The notes under the pieces were generated by a model. The model saw nothing but the letters and a program-made list of their open reading frames with translations. It made no database searches and was not told the origin of the DNA. From the NCBI GenBank assembly GCA_964553035.1, contig CAZKJH010000002.1:4157-68156 (forward strand): a stretch of DNA of 64,000 nucleotides, written 5' to 3'. A program made the translations under genes and the position numbers. Source of the stretch: JBBQIY01 sp964553035 (GTDB lineage Bacteria; Verrucomicrobiota; Kiritimatiellia; RFP12; UBA3636). Shown piece after piece: positions 17,835 through 26,403 of the stretch (the stretch's first letter is position 1; each line of letters opens with the position of its first letter).

Positions 17835-18234
17835 TTTTCAGTGCCAGTGTATCGAGAGCAATCTTCCGGTAGAAGCAGTTCCGTGGGCAACCCTCTGAAT
17901 TACTCGTATGGCACATCCCAGATGCCACCGCACCTGCGACCGGCTTGACAAGGTAAAGTAAAGAATTCTGCTCGCAATTTACATACGCTTCCACGAGCTC
18001 AAAACAACATCCGGACGTCGCGCCTTTCTCCCACAATGCATTTCGAGAGGTGCTCCACAGGATGAGTCTCTTCGTTCGGAACGCCTCGTACATAGCACGC
18101 TCGTTCGTATACGCTAACAGCACAACTTCATGCGTGTCTATGCGTTGAACCGTTACGGGAATACAACCAGAAAGAGAATCGAGCTTTCTGAAGTCTAGCT
18201 TCAACGTTAATCCTTCTTCAATCTCGTTACTCAT
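17821..18234 (-). CDS. hisI: Phosphoribosyl-AMP cyclohydrolase
   Basis: HisI opens the adenine ring of phosphoribosyl-AMP in histidine synthesis. The 137-residue protein shows VLLAYTNERAMYEAFRTKR, the LWSTSRNALWEKGATSG motif and the metal-binding pair VNCEQNSLLYLV and CHTSNSEGC...CFYR. The CHT to CFYR spacing is longer than in most HisI proteins because of an extra SNSEGCPRN stretch that adds a cysteine. The ATG at 18234 is preceded by GGAGACGGGG; a start six codons upstream is possible. No other his genes are nearby, so it is an isolated his locus linked to a pseudopilin-like gene. Confidence 0.9.
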   Translation of the reverse strand: MSNEIEEGLTLKLDFRKLDSLSGCIPVTVQRIDTHEVVLLAYTNERAMYEAFRTKRLILWSTSRNALWEKGATSGCCFELVEAYVNCEQNSLLYLVKPVAGAVASGMCHTSNSEGCPRNCFYRKIALDTLALKNVDP

Positions 18235-18295
18235 AATTGTCCCCGTCTCCACGCGAACCTAAAGTCAAGAAGGCGAACCCTCCGTTCCGCTTTGC

Positions 18296-18457
18296 TTAAT
18301 CAATCGGATCAAATCCACTCTTGGTGACGCCACAAGGTGGGCACACCCAGTCATCAGGAAGATCTTCAAAACTCGTTCCCGGCGCAATCCCGTTGTCGGG
18401 ATCACCTGCAGCAGGGTCGTAAACATAGTCACAGGTGAGACAGATGTATTTCTTCAT
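18296..18457 (-). CDS. Rubredoxin
   Basis: A 53-residue protein has the complete rubredoxin pattern: CLTCDYVYDP (Cys 6 and 9) and DDWVCPPCGV (Cys 39 and 42), which bind one iron, with the usual GIAPGTSFEDLPDDW between them. An AAGGAGAT ribosome site sits seven bases before the ATG. Rubredoxins carry single electrons in the cytoplasm, often to oxygen- or peroxide-detoxifying proteins in anaerobes. The small gene sits alone between hisI and a prepilin-like gene, so its partner is not evident from context. The second CxxC is CPPC, not the commoner CPxCG with a charged residue, but the fold is otherwise typical. Confidence 0.95.
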   Translation of the reverse strand: MKKYICLTCDYVYDPAAGDPDNGIAPGTSFEDLPDDWVCPPCGVTKSGFDPID

Positions 18458-18614
18458 TTCTTATCTCCTTAAGTTTATATTTTGTATCGCAAAAATGGCC
18501 TCAATACTACCATTTTCCAGAACAAAAGGTCAAGCTTTTGGTGCTAAAAAATACGGATCAAAAAATACGGCTCTCGATACAAAATTGACCGAATCGCACT
18601 GCGGACAGAGAACC

Positions 18615-19346
18615 TCACTCCTCACCCGCCGCGCCAAGTGCCGGTGCCATGCCCGGTTCAAAATGCGGGTCCCACTGCACGTCGCTGATGGACGCGCGTA
18701 GCACAGGAGCCACATGACCATCCACAAAAACAATATTAACGCGTCCGCGGTGCCTGAAATTTGCTGAAGATGCATCGACGGTTTTAGAAGACTTATTCAA
18801 GGACTCTGAAAAAACAACAAACAGATCCGCATGCTTTACCTGAGATAACCGCATCGGAGTACTGAGCGAGACATCTTTTTTCGCCGCGTTAATCCAGTAA
18901 TTCATGGCGTATGAAAGCGCAAATGATGTTTGGCTGGCACCTGTATAGTTGGCTAACAATTCGGGTTCAATACGTTGACTCGGACAGATGTAAAGGCTTT
19001 TACCCATGCCTGGGCAAGGAGCCTTCCCATTAGCTTTAAGCACAGAAAAAGGATCCGCTCCTATATATTGCGGTAGCACGTTGTACCAAGCCCTTCCTTC
19101 GTCTCCGCTCGTTCCATCGGAGGGGAAAACACCACGCTTTTCGTCCAAATACATGCCCATCGCAGCTCCCCATTGACGCATGTTGTTCGCACAAGCGGTT
19201 TCTTTGCCTTTTTCTCGGAGCACCTCCACCACGGGAAAAGCAAGACCCGCGAGCACCCCGATAATGCCAATAACCACTATCAACTCCACGAGCGAGAACG
19301 CTTCTCGATTATAAAAATGATTTCTAATGGAAGATATTTGATGCAT
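18615..19346 (-). CDS. Prepilin-type protein with H-X9-DG domain
   Basis: The N-terminus has a type IV prepilin-like cleavage and methylation site, EAFSLVELIVVIGIIGVLAG (residues 15-34), with the conserved Glu five residues after the cleavage point. The C-terminal part ends HRGRVNIVFVDGHVAPV, the H-X9-DG signature common in PVC-phylum prepilin-like proteins, which occur in large families in these genomes. Length (243) is typical. After cleavage by a PilD-type peptidase it would join a pseudopilus or remain in the inner membrane. Specific function is unknown. It lies 157 bases upstream of the rubredoxin gene on the same strand. Confidence 0.88.
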   Translation of the reverse strand: MHQISSIRNHFYNREAFSLVELIVVIGIIGVLAGLAFPVVEVLREKGKETACANNMRQWGAAMGMYLDEKRGVFPSDGTSGDEGRAWYNVLPQYIGADPFSVLKANGKAPCPGMGKSLYICPSQRIEPELLANYTGASQTSFALSYAMNYWINAAKKDVSLSTPMRLSQVKHADLFVVFSESLNKSSKTVDASSANFRHRGRVNIVFVDGHVAPVLRASISDVQWDPHFEPGMAPALGAAGEE

Positions 19347-19434
19347 AGTAAATCTCCTTGAGAGTTGGTCTGTTTTAGCCGTTACTCATAAAGATGAAAT
19401 TGTACCACAAAAAAGCTAACCCTGAAAAGCCCAA

Positions 19435-20178
19435 TCAGAGAAGATGTTGCCCACTATCCACATAAAGAACCTGCCCCGTCACGGTCACAGCTCTGGCAAG
19501 ATAAATCACGGCATCAGCGACATCAGAGGGAATGCAACGCACCGCCAGCGGCATCGGGCCAGCATACTCCATCAGTTCGGGGGACACTGGAGGTATTACA
19601 GGCCCTGGCGCAACGGCATTCACCGTAATTCTAGGTGCCAGTTCAAGTGCTCCACCCAGCGTAAACGCCTCTAGGCTTTTCTTCGACAGCCAATACGGAA
19701 GATGCCCTTTTTCGGGTTTAACAATGCGCCGATCCAGAATATTGACAACACGTCCGCAATAGTCGTCCGGCAAGATCTCGCTTTCAATGGCAAGCGAGGC
19801 AAGCGTTTTCGCCATGATGATCGGCGCAAGGGCATTGACATGCCACATTTCCTCAATATCCTCCACCGCCGACTCTTCAAGGGTGAGACGGGAGAAAATC
19901 GAGGCATTATTGATAAGGATGTCAATCCATCCAGCGAGCTCCCACGCCGTGCGCATCACAACTTCCGCTGCATAAATGTTCGAAAGATCGCCGCAGACCA
20001 GCCACGATTGTCGCCCCATATCTCGGATCTCATCAACCAGTAACTCGGCCTCGGACCCCGAATCGCGATAATGCACAACAACATCACAGCCTTCGCGCGC
20101 AAGTGCCAGCGCAATTTCTCGTCCCAGTCTAACCGCTCCCCCCGTCACAAGGGCTACCTTATCTCCCAGCAAATTCAT
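19435..20178 (-). CDS. SDR oxidoreductase, pteridine reductase/FolM-like
   Basis: The Rossmann start is VALVTGGAVRLGREIALALA. The TGGAxRxGR form, with an Arg in the glycine-rich loop, is typical of NADPH-using pteridine reductases and FolM. NNAS follows near residue 91. The active site is NILDRRIVKP then YWLSKKSLE: an Asp replaces the usual SDR Ser and is followed by the YxxxK pair, as in PTR1/FolM. It probably reduces dihydropterins or dihydromonapterin in folate-type cofactor supply. A FabG-like ketoreductase is the alternative, but the Asp argues against it. Length (247) is normal. Confidence 0.75.
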   Translation of the reverse strand: MNLLGDKVALVTGGAVRLGREIALALAREGCDVVVHYRDSGSEAELLVDEIRDMGRQSWLVCGDLSNIYAAEVVMRTAWELAGWIDILINNASIFSRLTLEESAVEDIEEMWHVNALAPIIMAKTLASLAIESEILPDDYCGRVVNILDRRIVKPEKGHLPYWLSKKSLEAFTLGGALELAPRITVNAVAPGPVIPPVSPELMEYAGPMPLAVRCIPSDVADAVIYLARAVTVTGQVLYVDSGQHLL

Positions 20179-20220
20179 ATCTCACTCCTTTTCTACCAAC
20201 TCACAAATCACGGTCCCAAA

Positions 20221-20310
20221 TTCTTAATTCATAATTCGTAATTCGTAATTCATAATTCGTAATTAGTAATTCGCAACTCACAACTCCCCACTCGCTACTC
20301 GCAACTCTCT
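20221..20310. repeat. Low-complexity tandem repeat of AATTCGTA-type units
   Basis: Between the SDR gene and egsA, about nine copies of a degenerate ~10-base unit can be read (TAATTCATAA, TTCGTAATTC, TTCGCAACTC and similar), drifting from AT-rich to CT-rich at the right end. A short piece with the same unit (TTCGTAATTCGTAATT) appears near 27680. No spacer structure or coding potential is visible. Confidence 0.7.
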
Positions 20311-20314
20311 TCTC

Positions 20315-21667
20315 CTACTCTTCCCACGCCGCCCCGATCGCCTCCACCGCAGCATACAGCCTGCCCGTATCAAATGCCAAATCTAAAACCGTGTACCGCG
20401 AACGAATCATTTGCGCCGCAATCGCCGATGCCGCACACCGAGTAGAATTCACACCAATCTCTCGCGGATGAATCGGACACCCTGCCACACGAAACATCTC
20501 ACGCATGCGCGTAAAACTCATGATCTGACGCTCCACCTTTGCCTTCATTTCCTCCCACGAAGAAGCAATCTTCTCCAGTCGTGCCAGCAGTGCGTCACCC
20601 TCAAGATACTTTGCCTTCGATTCGGCAATGACCTTCTCTCCACAGACATTGTCCCCGAACAGCTTCCGAATCATGCTCTCACGTTCAGACCATGAGGGAT
20701 AGCGATTCACAGCCTCGGCTATGTCGGAAGACCTAAAGTCATCCGAAAACAAACTCTCCATCGCCGCAATCGAAGCAAGTGAGCCGATGGCCACCTTGAA
20801 TCCGTGCGAAGGCTCTGTTCCGTCCGGCCGCTTCACACCAGACATCTCCCAGAGATGCGAGAACATGTGCTCACAACCGGACGCTGGACGCGATGAATTC
20901 GCCGCCTGCATCGCAAGACCAGAAAGTGTAAGCCCTTCAAAAAGATCAGAAAATGCCGACCGTTCCCCGTTCTTCAACTCGTATGGATGATTAATCCAAC
21001 TCTCCAGCGGACTTTGAACCATAGCCCAAGGCACATCAAGAATCGGTTCGTTTCCTGCACCCAGAACATCCGCAATGATCCAGTCCGCTCCAGCGGGCAC
21101 CTTAGCCACTAAGTCTGCATAGCCTGATGCCGTCAGCTCGTATGGCGCACGCTGCAACACAGCGAGATCCGCCACAATACCAAGCGGCGCAGAACACGGA
21201 ACCGTCTTCTTAAATCCATCGACCGTCATCGGCGCACCCGAAGACGCATAGCCATCCACAGATGCAGCAGTGGCCACACACAGGTATCCGCATCCCAAGC
21301 GGAAGGATGCCACCTTGCAGATGTCGTTGATCGACCCCGCGCCCACGGCAACCGCAATGGCATCCTGCTCCTTGAGATAAGCCATGACCTTTTCAACAGA
21401 AACCAAATCGACATGCGGCGGCTTGTCGAAAATGAAGGGCGTAACGATCTCTACCCCCTGAGCCCGCAAGGCTGCATAAACCTCGCGACCCGCGGCGGCA
21501 AGTGTATTGCCATCGGCAATCAAGCAAGCCTTAGAACCGGGAAACAATGCAGTAAACATCTTCGGAACCCGCTCCAACATCGCCTCGCCAAGCCAAAAAA
21601 ACTTGGTTTCAGTAGCACTCAAAAGCGCTCTTTCAATTCTCTCTGTCATCATTGCATGGCTCATCAT
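20315..21667 (-). CDS. egsA: sn-Glycerol-1-phosphate dehydrogenase-like (AraM/EgsA family)
   Basis: The 450-residue protein matches the AraM/EgsA branch of iron-type alcohol dehydrogenases. The NAD(P)-binding loop is AVGAGSINDICKVASF near residue 117, followed by ATAASVDGYASSGAPM. Metal ligands are the Asp in YADLVAKVPAGADW, the His in EHMFSHLWEM and the His in SHGFKVAIGS. The family reduces dihydroxyacetone phosphate to sn-glycerol-1-phosphate, the archaeal-type lipid backbone enantiomer, although bacterial members may supply other G1P products. ATGs at 21667 or 21649 are both possible. A promoter with TTGCGA and TATACT lies just upstream. The gene stands alone, so its role here is unclear. 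Confidence 0.8.
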   Translation of the reverse strand: MMSHAMMTERIERALLSATETKFFWLGEAMLERVPKMFTALFPGSKACLIADGNTLAAAGREVYAALRAQGVEIVTPFIFDKPPHVDLVSVEKVMAYLKEQDAIAVAVGAGSINDICKVASFRLGCGYLCVATAASVDGYASSGAPMTVDGFKKTVPCSAPLGIVADLAVLQRAPYELTASGYADLVAKVPAGADWIIADVLGAGNEPILDVPWAMVQSPLESWINHPYELKNGERSAFSDLFEGLTLSGLAMQAANSSRPASGCEHMFSHLWEMSGVKRPDGTEPSHGFKVAIGSLASIAAMESLFSDDFRSSDIAEAVNRYPSWSERESMIRKLFGDNVCGEKVIAESKAKYLEGDALLARLEKIASSWEEMKAKVERQIMSFTRMREMFRVAGCPIHPREIGVNSTRCAASAIAAQMIRSRYTVLDLAFDTGRLYAAVEAIGAAWEE

Positions 21668-21716
21668 TTAACCCTAAGTTTTTCATTCTTCTGGCAGCAA
21701 AAATAATTGGTATTCG

Positions 21717-21745
21717 AGTATAGCAGACCCCTTTTGCACTCGCAA
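21717..21745 (-). promoter_or_regulatory. Predicted sigma-70-type promoter of egsA
   Basis: On the minus strand TTGCGA (21745-21740) and TATACT (21722-21717) are 17 bases apart, about 50 bases upstream of the egsA start. Confidence 0.45.
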
Positions 21746-21790
21746 CAGGATTCCAAACAGGATTCCCCTCCACCCAGCCGCTCCAAACGC

Positions 21791-21819
21791 TTGCGGGTAA
21801 ACCCCATAAACGGTACAAT
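21791..21819 (+). promoter_or_regulatory. Predicted sigma-70-type promoter of the ABC operon
   Basis: TTGCGG (21791-21796) and TACAAT (21814-21819) are 17 bases apart and end 32 bases before the ATPase gene. This promoter is divergent from that of egsA. Confidence 0.45.
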
Positions 21820-21851
21820 ACCAACCCTATTCGCATAACACACCGATTACC

Positions 21852-22592
21852 ATGATCGAAATACGAAATCTCACCAAACTTTTTGCAGGCCATTTCGCCT
21901 TGCAAGACATCACGTTCTCCGCCTCCCCGGGCGAAAGGATCGCGGTTATCGGCTGCAATGGAGCCGGCAAATCAACCTTGCTGAAAATTCTCTCAACCTA
22001 TCTACCGGCAACATCAGGCTTTGTCTCCATCGATGAAAACGATCTGCTCTACGACTCCAATGCCATCCGTAAAATCACGGGGTATTTACCCGAGAACGCA
22101 CCCCTCTATCTCGATATGCGCGTGGCAGAGTACCTCAAATTCCGCGGAGCACTGCGTCGCATGAAGCGACTGCACCTCAACCGCCGATTCCACGAAGTGA
22201 TGGCGTTCTGCGATCTGGCTCCCTACCGCGATGACACAATCAATACGCTCTCTTACGGACTCCGTCACCGAGTAGGAATCGCCGATGCCATCCTTCATGA
22301 GCCATCAGTCCTCCTGCTCGACGACCCCATCGCCTCGTGCGACCCCTACCAAGCAGAAAAGATTACCGGACTGCTCTCGTCAGACAAACTCTGCGAAAAT
22401 CGTACCCTGATATTCACCACTCATTCACGGGAAACGGTGCAGGCCATCGCCACGCGAATCATCTTTTTGGAACGTGGATGCGTTTGTGCTGACACCACGG
22501 ACATCGCCTGCCTAAAAAACAACACGCTGCAAGCGATGTTCGGAAAATGGCAGAATACAAACACCCCTGAATCGGAGGCAACAGACAAATGA
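21852..22592 (+). CDS. ABC-2-type transporter ATP-binding protein
   Basis: This 246-residue ATPase has Walker A GCNGAGKSTLLK near residue 36, a Q-loop region ITGYLPENAPLY, an ABC signature degraded to LSYGLRHRVGIADAI, Walker B VLLLDDP and the H-loop FTTHSRE. The GYLPE form at the Q-loop is typical of ABC-2 exporters such as GldA. The Walker B ends LDDP, with Asp where most ABC ATPases have the catalytic Glu, so hydrolysis may be slow or unusual. It overlaps the permease gene by 4 bases and heads a five-gene operon. Confidence 0.85.
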   Translation: MIEIRNLTKLFAGHFALQDITFSASPGERIAVIGCNGAGKSTLLKILSTYLPATSGFVSIDENDLLYDSNAIRKITGYLPENAPLYLDMRVAEYLKFRGALRRMKRLHLNRRFHEVMAFCDLAPYRDDTINTLSYGLRHRVGIADAILHEPSVLLLDDPIASCDPYQAEKITGLLSSDKLCENRTLIFTTHSRETVQAIATRIIFLERGCVCADTTDIACLKNNTLQAMFGKWQNTNTPESEATDK

Positions 22593-23314
22593 ACCCAGCA
22601 TTAACAATCTGGCGCAAAGAGTGCCGGTCGTTCTTACGCACTCCAATTGCTTGGTGTGTGTTCGCAGGATTCACCTCGGTTTGCGGTGTTCTCTTTACAG
22701 CGGCACTTCGCCAGGCGAACGGTTCTACCGACTCGCTACCTGCTATACTCTGCACCCAAATGATTCTCGCACTTTGTGTCCCCATTGCCCTGTTTACCAT
22801 GAGCCTGTTTTCAAGTGAAAAAGAAACGGGTACGATCGAAACACTCATGACCGCACCCGTCACCGATGCACAAGTTGTGCTTGGCAAGTTTGCCGCCGCC
22901 TATACCCTCGTCAGCATATCGCTTGTGATCGCCTTCTCCGTTTTTCCGGTATACCTCAAACTTGCCACGCCGCCGCCGGCTTACAGTCCTTTGTCACTCT
23001 ACATTGGGATGGCGACTGTTGCTCTTTGCGCCGCCACTGGCTGTGCATTGGGAACGCTCATCTCCTTGCTTTCCCACCAGCAAGCACCCGCCGCCATCGC
23101 GACCCTACTTCTCACATTCGCTTCGGCTGCCGCATTCACCGACTCCATCCCCGGCTTCAACGGGATCGGATTCATCAAAGCCCTTAACGTCGCCGACTTC
23201 GCTCGCGGAACAGCCGACACACGCATCGTCTTCGCGGCAATATCAACGTTGATCTTCCTCTTATTCGTTGCTATCCGTATTTTAGAATCTCGCCGCTGGT
23301 CTTCCGTAAAATGA
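22589..23314 (+). CDS. ABC-2-type transporter permease (GldF-like)
   Basis: The 241 residues include six hydrophobic helices and the cytoplasmic ABC-2 permease motif EKETGTIETLMTAPVTDAQVVLGKFAAAY after the second helix, as in GldF and NosY-type permeases. It should pair with the preceding ATPase to move an unknown substrate, or act mechanically on envelope components. Both junctions overlap by 4 bases (ATGA), so expression is tightly coupled. Homologues serve gliding or export; a solute-binding protein is not normally part of ABC-2 systems. Confidence 0.8.
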   Translation: MNPALTIWRKECRSFLRTPIAWCVFAGFTSVCGVLFTAALRQANGSTDSLPAILCTQMILALCVPIALFTMSLFSSEKETGTIETLMTAPVTDAQVVLGKFAAAYTLVSISLVIAFSVFPVYLKLATPPPAYSPLSLYIGMATVALCAATGCALGTLISLLSHQQAPAAIATLLLTFASAAAFTDSIPGFNGIGFIKALNVADFARGTADTRIVFAAISTLIFLLFVAIRILESRRWSSVK

Positions 23315-24228
23315 ACAGAAACCGACTCACTACCCTCATTCTCGCCTTCGTACTGCTCCTCTCGTTTGTGACCGTACTCCTTGTCCAAACCCAGCAACGT
23401 CGTGGCAGAGTCAAGACTCTGCCCCACCTCAAGGAGGCCCCACACCCACGCATCGTTTCGCTTGTGCCGTCGGTTACCGAAACGCTCTTCATGCTGGGTC
23501 TCGGTAACCATGTTATCGCGCGCTCAAACTACTGCGACTATCCACCCATCGTCACCAACCTCCCTGCCCTAGGCTCGCTCGGCAACGTCAACATCGAAGC
23601 AATCGCTCGTCTCAAGCCGGACTACGTGATTCTCTCCGATGCACAAGCGCAATCCAAAGTCCATACTGCGCTGGCGAAACTAAAGATCAACCACCTCGGC
23701 GTTCCCGCATCCTCGCTCAACGATATCTACCAAAGCGTTTGGGATCTTGCCGAACGTTTTGATGCAAATCCGAATGCAGAGATCTGGCTAGAGCGCATGA
23801 ACGTCTTGAATGAGAAGGTCAAAGCCAACGCGCCAAAAAATGCACCGCGCATTCTCGTCTGCGCTGGACGCGATGTCAATGCCTTTGACCGACTCTACAT
23901 CTCTGGCAAGAACAATTTTTATGAGGGCGTCGTCAAGCTTGTGGGTGGAAAAAACGCCTATTCAGGAGACCTTCCCTACCCCATGATCTCGCTCGAGGGC
24001 GTTGTGCAGATGAATCCAGATATCGTCATCGATGTGGTGATCGGTGGAAGTGACGAAGACGTCTTTAATGCGCTGTTTCAGTGGGGAAACCTCGCTACTG
24101 TCAACGCCATTAAAACGGGCGATGTACACATTCTTACCGAAACGTGGGCCGTGCGGCCGGGGCCGCGCATTGATATGCTGATCAAAACCGTTGCGGATTA
24201 TGTCGCTGAGTGGGAGGCCAGAAAATGA
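23311..24228 (+). CDS. BtuF-like periplasmic substrate-binding protein
   Basis: A single N-terminal hydrophobic segment (LTTLILAFVLLLSFVTVLLV, residues 6-25) without lipobox Cys exports or anchors the protein. The helical-backbone binding fold follows: RIVSLVPSVTETLFMLGLG, ARSNYCDYPP, LGSLGNVNIEAIARLKPDYVI and a second lobe starting ILVCAGRDVN. This pattern matches the BtuF/FepB superfamily that binds cobalamin, haem or ferric siderophores for FecCD-type importers. No FecCD permease is nearby; the overlapping ABC-2 genes are not its usual partners. Binding of a corrinoid or metal chelate is an inference. Confidence 0.8.
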   Translation: MNRNRLTTLILAFVLLLSFVTVLLVQTQQRRGRVKTLPHLKEAPHPRIVSLVPSVTETLFMLGLGNHVIARSNYCDYPPIVTNLPALGSLGNVNIEAIARLKPDYVILSDAQAQSKVHTALAKLKINHLGVPASSLNDIYQSVWDLAERFDANPNAEIWLERMNVLNEKVKANAPKNAPRILVCAGRDVNAFDRLYISGKNNFYEGVVKLVGGKNAYSGDLPYPMISLEGVVQMNPDIVIDVVIGGSDEDVFNALFQWGNLATVNAIKTGDVHILTETWAVRPGPRIDMLIKTVADYVAEWEARK

Positions 24229-25016
24229 TCATAGACTTTCATACCCACTGCTTTCCCGATGCCCTCGCGGAACGAGTCGTTCCAGCACTGGCTAAGGAGG
24301 CGAACATCAAAGCATTTTGCCCCGGGACTGTATCGGGGCTATGCGCCTCCATGAGGCATGCTGGCGTTGACTATTCCGTCATGCTACAGATTGCAACAAA
24401 GCCTTCGCAAAACCATTCTGTCAACACCTGGGCAATCGAACGAAACGAGCCTGGCATTATCCCATTCGGTAGCGTACATCCTCTCGGAGAAGATTGGAGC
24501 GACGAACTTGATCGCCTCGCCACAGCAGGCATCAAAGGGATTAAACTCCATCCAGAATACCAGCAGTTCTATGTCGATGCTGATTTCATGCTCCCGATCT
24601 ACACACGTATTCGAGAACTCGGTTTCATCGTCCTCTTCCATGCTGGCATCGATGTCGGTATAGCACCACCTGTTCATGGCACCCCCCAGCATTTTGCTAA
24701 CATCCTCGACCTTTTACCCAAAGGACGCACCGTACTCGCACACATGGGAGGCTGGAAATCTTGGGATGACGTTGAGAACCTGCTCGTCGGCTCGCATCTG
24801 CTGTTCGACACCTCCTTCTCCAGCGAGTTCATGACCCAAGAGCAGATCCGGCGCATGATCGAAAATCATGGTGCAACTAAAATCCTCATGGGCAGCGATT
24901 CGCCCTGGGCAGACCAAGCATGCACTATCGATGAGATCAAACAACTTGGCTTATCAAATGCCGACGAACAGGCTATTCTTGGCGGAAACGCCGCACGTAT
25001 TTTGAACCTAAACTAA
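24225..25016 (+). CDS. Amidohydrolase-family metal-dependent hydrolase
   Basis: The ATG at 24225 overlaps the upstream stop (ATGA). The 263-residue TIM-barrel protein has the metal site IDFHTHCFPD at the N-terminus, GIKLHPEYQQF (Lys and His), FHAGIDVG, LAHMGGWKSWDD and MGSDSPWAD. These are the ordered ligands of the amidohydrolase_2 (ACMSD-like) family. Members hydrolyse or decarboxylate small cyclic or aromatic compounds. The operon with a flavin reductase and a BtuF-like protein gives no clear substrate. Confidence 0.85.
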   Translation: MIIDFHTHCFPDALAERVVPALAKEANIKAFCPGTVSGLCASMRHAGVDYSVMLQIATKPSQNHSVNTWAIERNEPGIIPFGSVHPLGEDWSDELDRLATAGIKGIKLHPEYQQFYVDADFMLPIYTRIRELGFIVLFHAGIDVGIAPPVHGTPQHFANILDLLPKGRTVLAHMGGWKSWDDVENLLVGSHLLFDTSFSSEFMTQEQIRRMIENHGATKILMGSDSPWADQACTIDEIKQLGLSNADEQAILGGNAARILNLN

Positions 25017-25028
25017 AGGAAACACACC

Positions 25029-25538
25029 ATGCAAATGAACCTACAGCCCTCCTCCTTATCCATGCACCCTTTCACAGATTTCGATAAACGCTGGATGATT
25101 CTGAGTGCGGGTGATTTCGCCAACGGCGACTGGAACTGCATGACAGTTTCCTGGGGCTTCATTGGAACGATGTGGAGTCTTCCGGTTGCTCAGACCGTGG
25201 TTCGCCCACAACGCTATACCCGTGAGTTCTTAGACAAGTATGACACCTTTACGCTCTGCGCCTTCCCGGAGGAATACCGCAAGGCGATGGCACTGATAGG
25301 GTCGAAGAGCGGACGCGACGGCAACAAGGTGGCAGAGTCAGGACTCCGCCCTGTGGCTTCTACAAACGTCGCGGCACCCTCCTTTGCAGAAGCCAACATG
25401 ATCCTCGAATGCCGCAAAATCTTTCGCCAGCCGATGACACCAGAGGCGCTACTAGACCCACGCGCTACCAGCGCCTATCCAACCAACGACTACCACATCG
25501 CCTACATTGGCGAAGTCGTTGCCGTTCATAAAGCCTGA
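25029..25538 (+). CDS. Flavin reductase family protein (flavoredoxin-like)
   Basis: The 169 residues show an FMN-binding split-barrel: WMILSAGDFANGDWNCMTVSWGFIGTMW, VRPQRYTREFLD and FTLCAFPEEYRKAMALIGSKSGRD, as in the flavoredoxin branch common in anaerobes. It reduces or carries FMN for electron transfer. A ribosome site AAAGGAAA precedes the ATG. It is the last gene of the operon and overlaps the convergent ThuA gene by 13 bases. Confidence 0.85.
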   Translation: MQMNLQPSSLSMHPFTDFDKRWMILSAGDFANGDWNCMTVSWGFIGTMWSLPVAQTVVRPQRYTREFLDKYDTFTLCAFPEEYRKAMALIGSKSGRDGNKVAESGLRPVASTNVAAPSFAEANMILECRKIFRQPMTPEALLDPRATSAYPTNDYHIAYIGEVVAVHKA

Positions 25539-26275
25539 ATGGGCTCAACAGGATCCTTCTCGTGTGGGCAACTAGGAGCTGCAACGACGCCGTTTACCGG
25601 CGTGGCCCACCGGATGCCGTTTTCGATAACCCGCTGCACATTCACATCGTGGTAGATTGGATAGGTTTCGTGTCCGGGTGAAAAATAAAAAATCTTGCCT
25701 AGACCGCGCGCGAGTGTGACACCGCTGCGGAATACGTTGCCACCGGCATACCACGACATGAAGACAATGTGCGCCTCATTCGGAATGCCGAACGGTTCGC
25801 CATACATTTCCGTCTGTTCAAGAGCAAATGAGGCCGGAATGCCAACGGCAATCGGATGTGAAGGATCACACGTCCAAACACGCTCTCTTTCACCGATCGC
25901 TCGCCAGTTGAGCGTGCAACCCGTACCCAGCATTCGACGGAAAATTTTGGCCAGGTGCCCTGAGTGAAGAACGATGAGCCCCATGCCACCAAGGACACGC
26001 GCCTGAATTTTGTCCACAAGGGCATCAGGCACCTGATCATGCGCTCTGTGCCCCCACCAGACGAGAACATCGGTCGAATTCAAAACTTTATCAGGAAGAC
26101 CATTCTCTGGCATGTCAAGAGAAACAGCTCGAATCTTGCAATCCTTCATCGAAGTGCCAAGCACTTTCTTCAGATAAGCGTGAATGCCTTTCGGATAGTG
26201 TTTGCGGCACCGCTCACCATATTCAGTGTCAGATTGCTCATGAATGAATTCATTCCAGATGGTAACATTAGCCAT
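25526..26275 (-). CDS. ThuA-domain protein
   Basis: The 249-residue protein belongs to the ThuA family (class I glutamine-amidotransferase-like fold). It has VTIWNEFIHEQ at the start, DVLVWWGHRAHDQVPD, GGMGLIVLHSGHLAKIF and the late GKIFYFSPGHETYPIYHD, all conserved in ThuA-like proteins. Rhizobial ThuA takes part in trehalose and related disaccharide use; biochemical activity is not settled. In PVC genomes the gene usually sits beside Gfo/Idh/MocA oxidoreductases, as here, suggesting sugar 3-keto chemistry. Confidence 0.85.
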   Translation of the reverse strand: MANVTIWNEFIHEQSDTEYGERCRKHYPKGIHAYLKKVLGTSMKDCKIRAVSLDMPENGLPDKVLNSTDVLVWWGHRAHDQVPDALVDKIQARVLGGMGLIVLHSGHLAKIFRRMLGTGCTLNWRAIGERERVWTCDPSHPIAVGIPASFALEQTEMYGEPFGIPNEAHIVFMSWYAGGNVFRSGVTLARGLGKIFYFSPGHETYPIYHDVNVQRVIENGIRWATPVNGVVAAPSCPHEKDPVEPIQAL

Positions 26276-26403
26276 TGTGATCTCCTAGTTTTGTGGGTCT
26301 GAAAGGCCAAATACCGCCTCTCAAATTCAATGCTCTTCAGTCTAACACTTTAAGTAGTAGCCTTGCCAGAAACTACCGGTTTGGGTGAGGTAGACGCTGT
26401 TCG

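Noticed and set aside
21852..24228. ABC-2 ATPase and permease as the importer partners of the BtuF-like protein
   Set aside because: BtuF-type proteins work with FecCD-type permeases; the adjacent genes are ABC-2 type. Operon coupling is clear but a shared importer is not supported.
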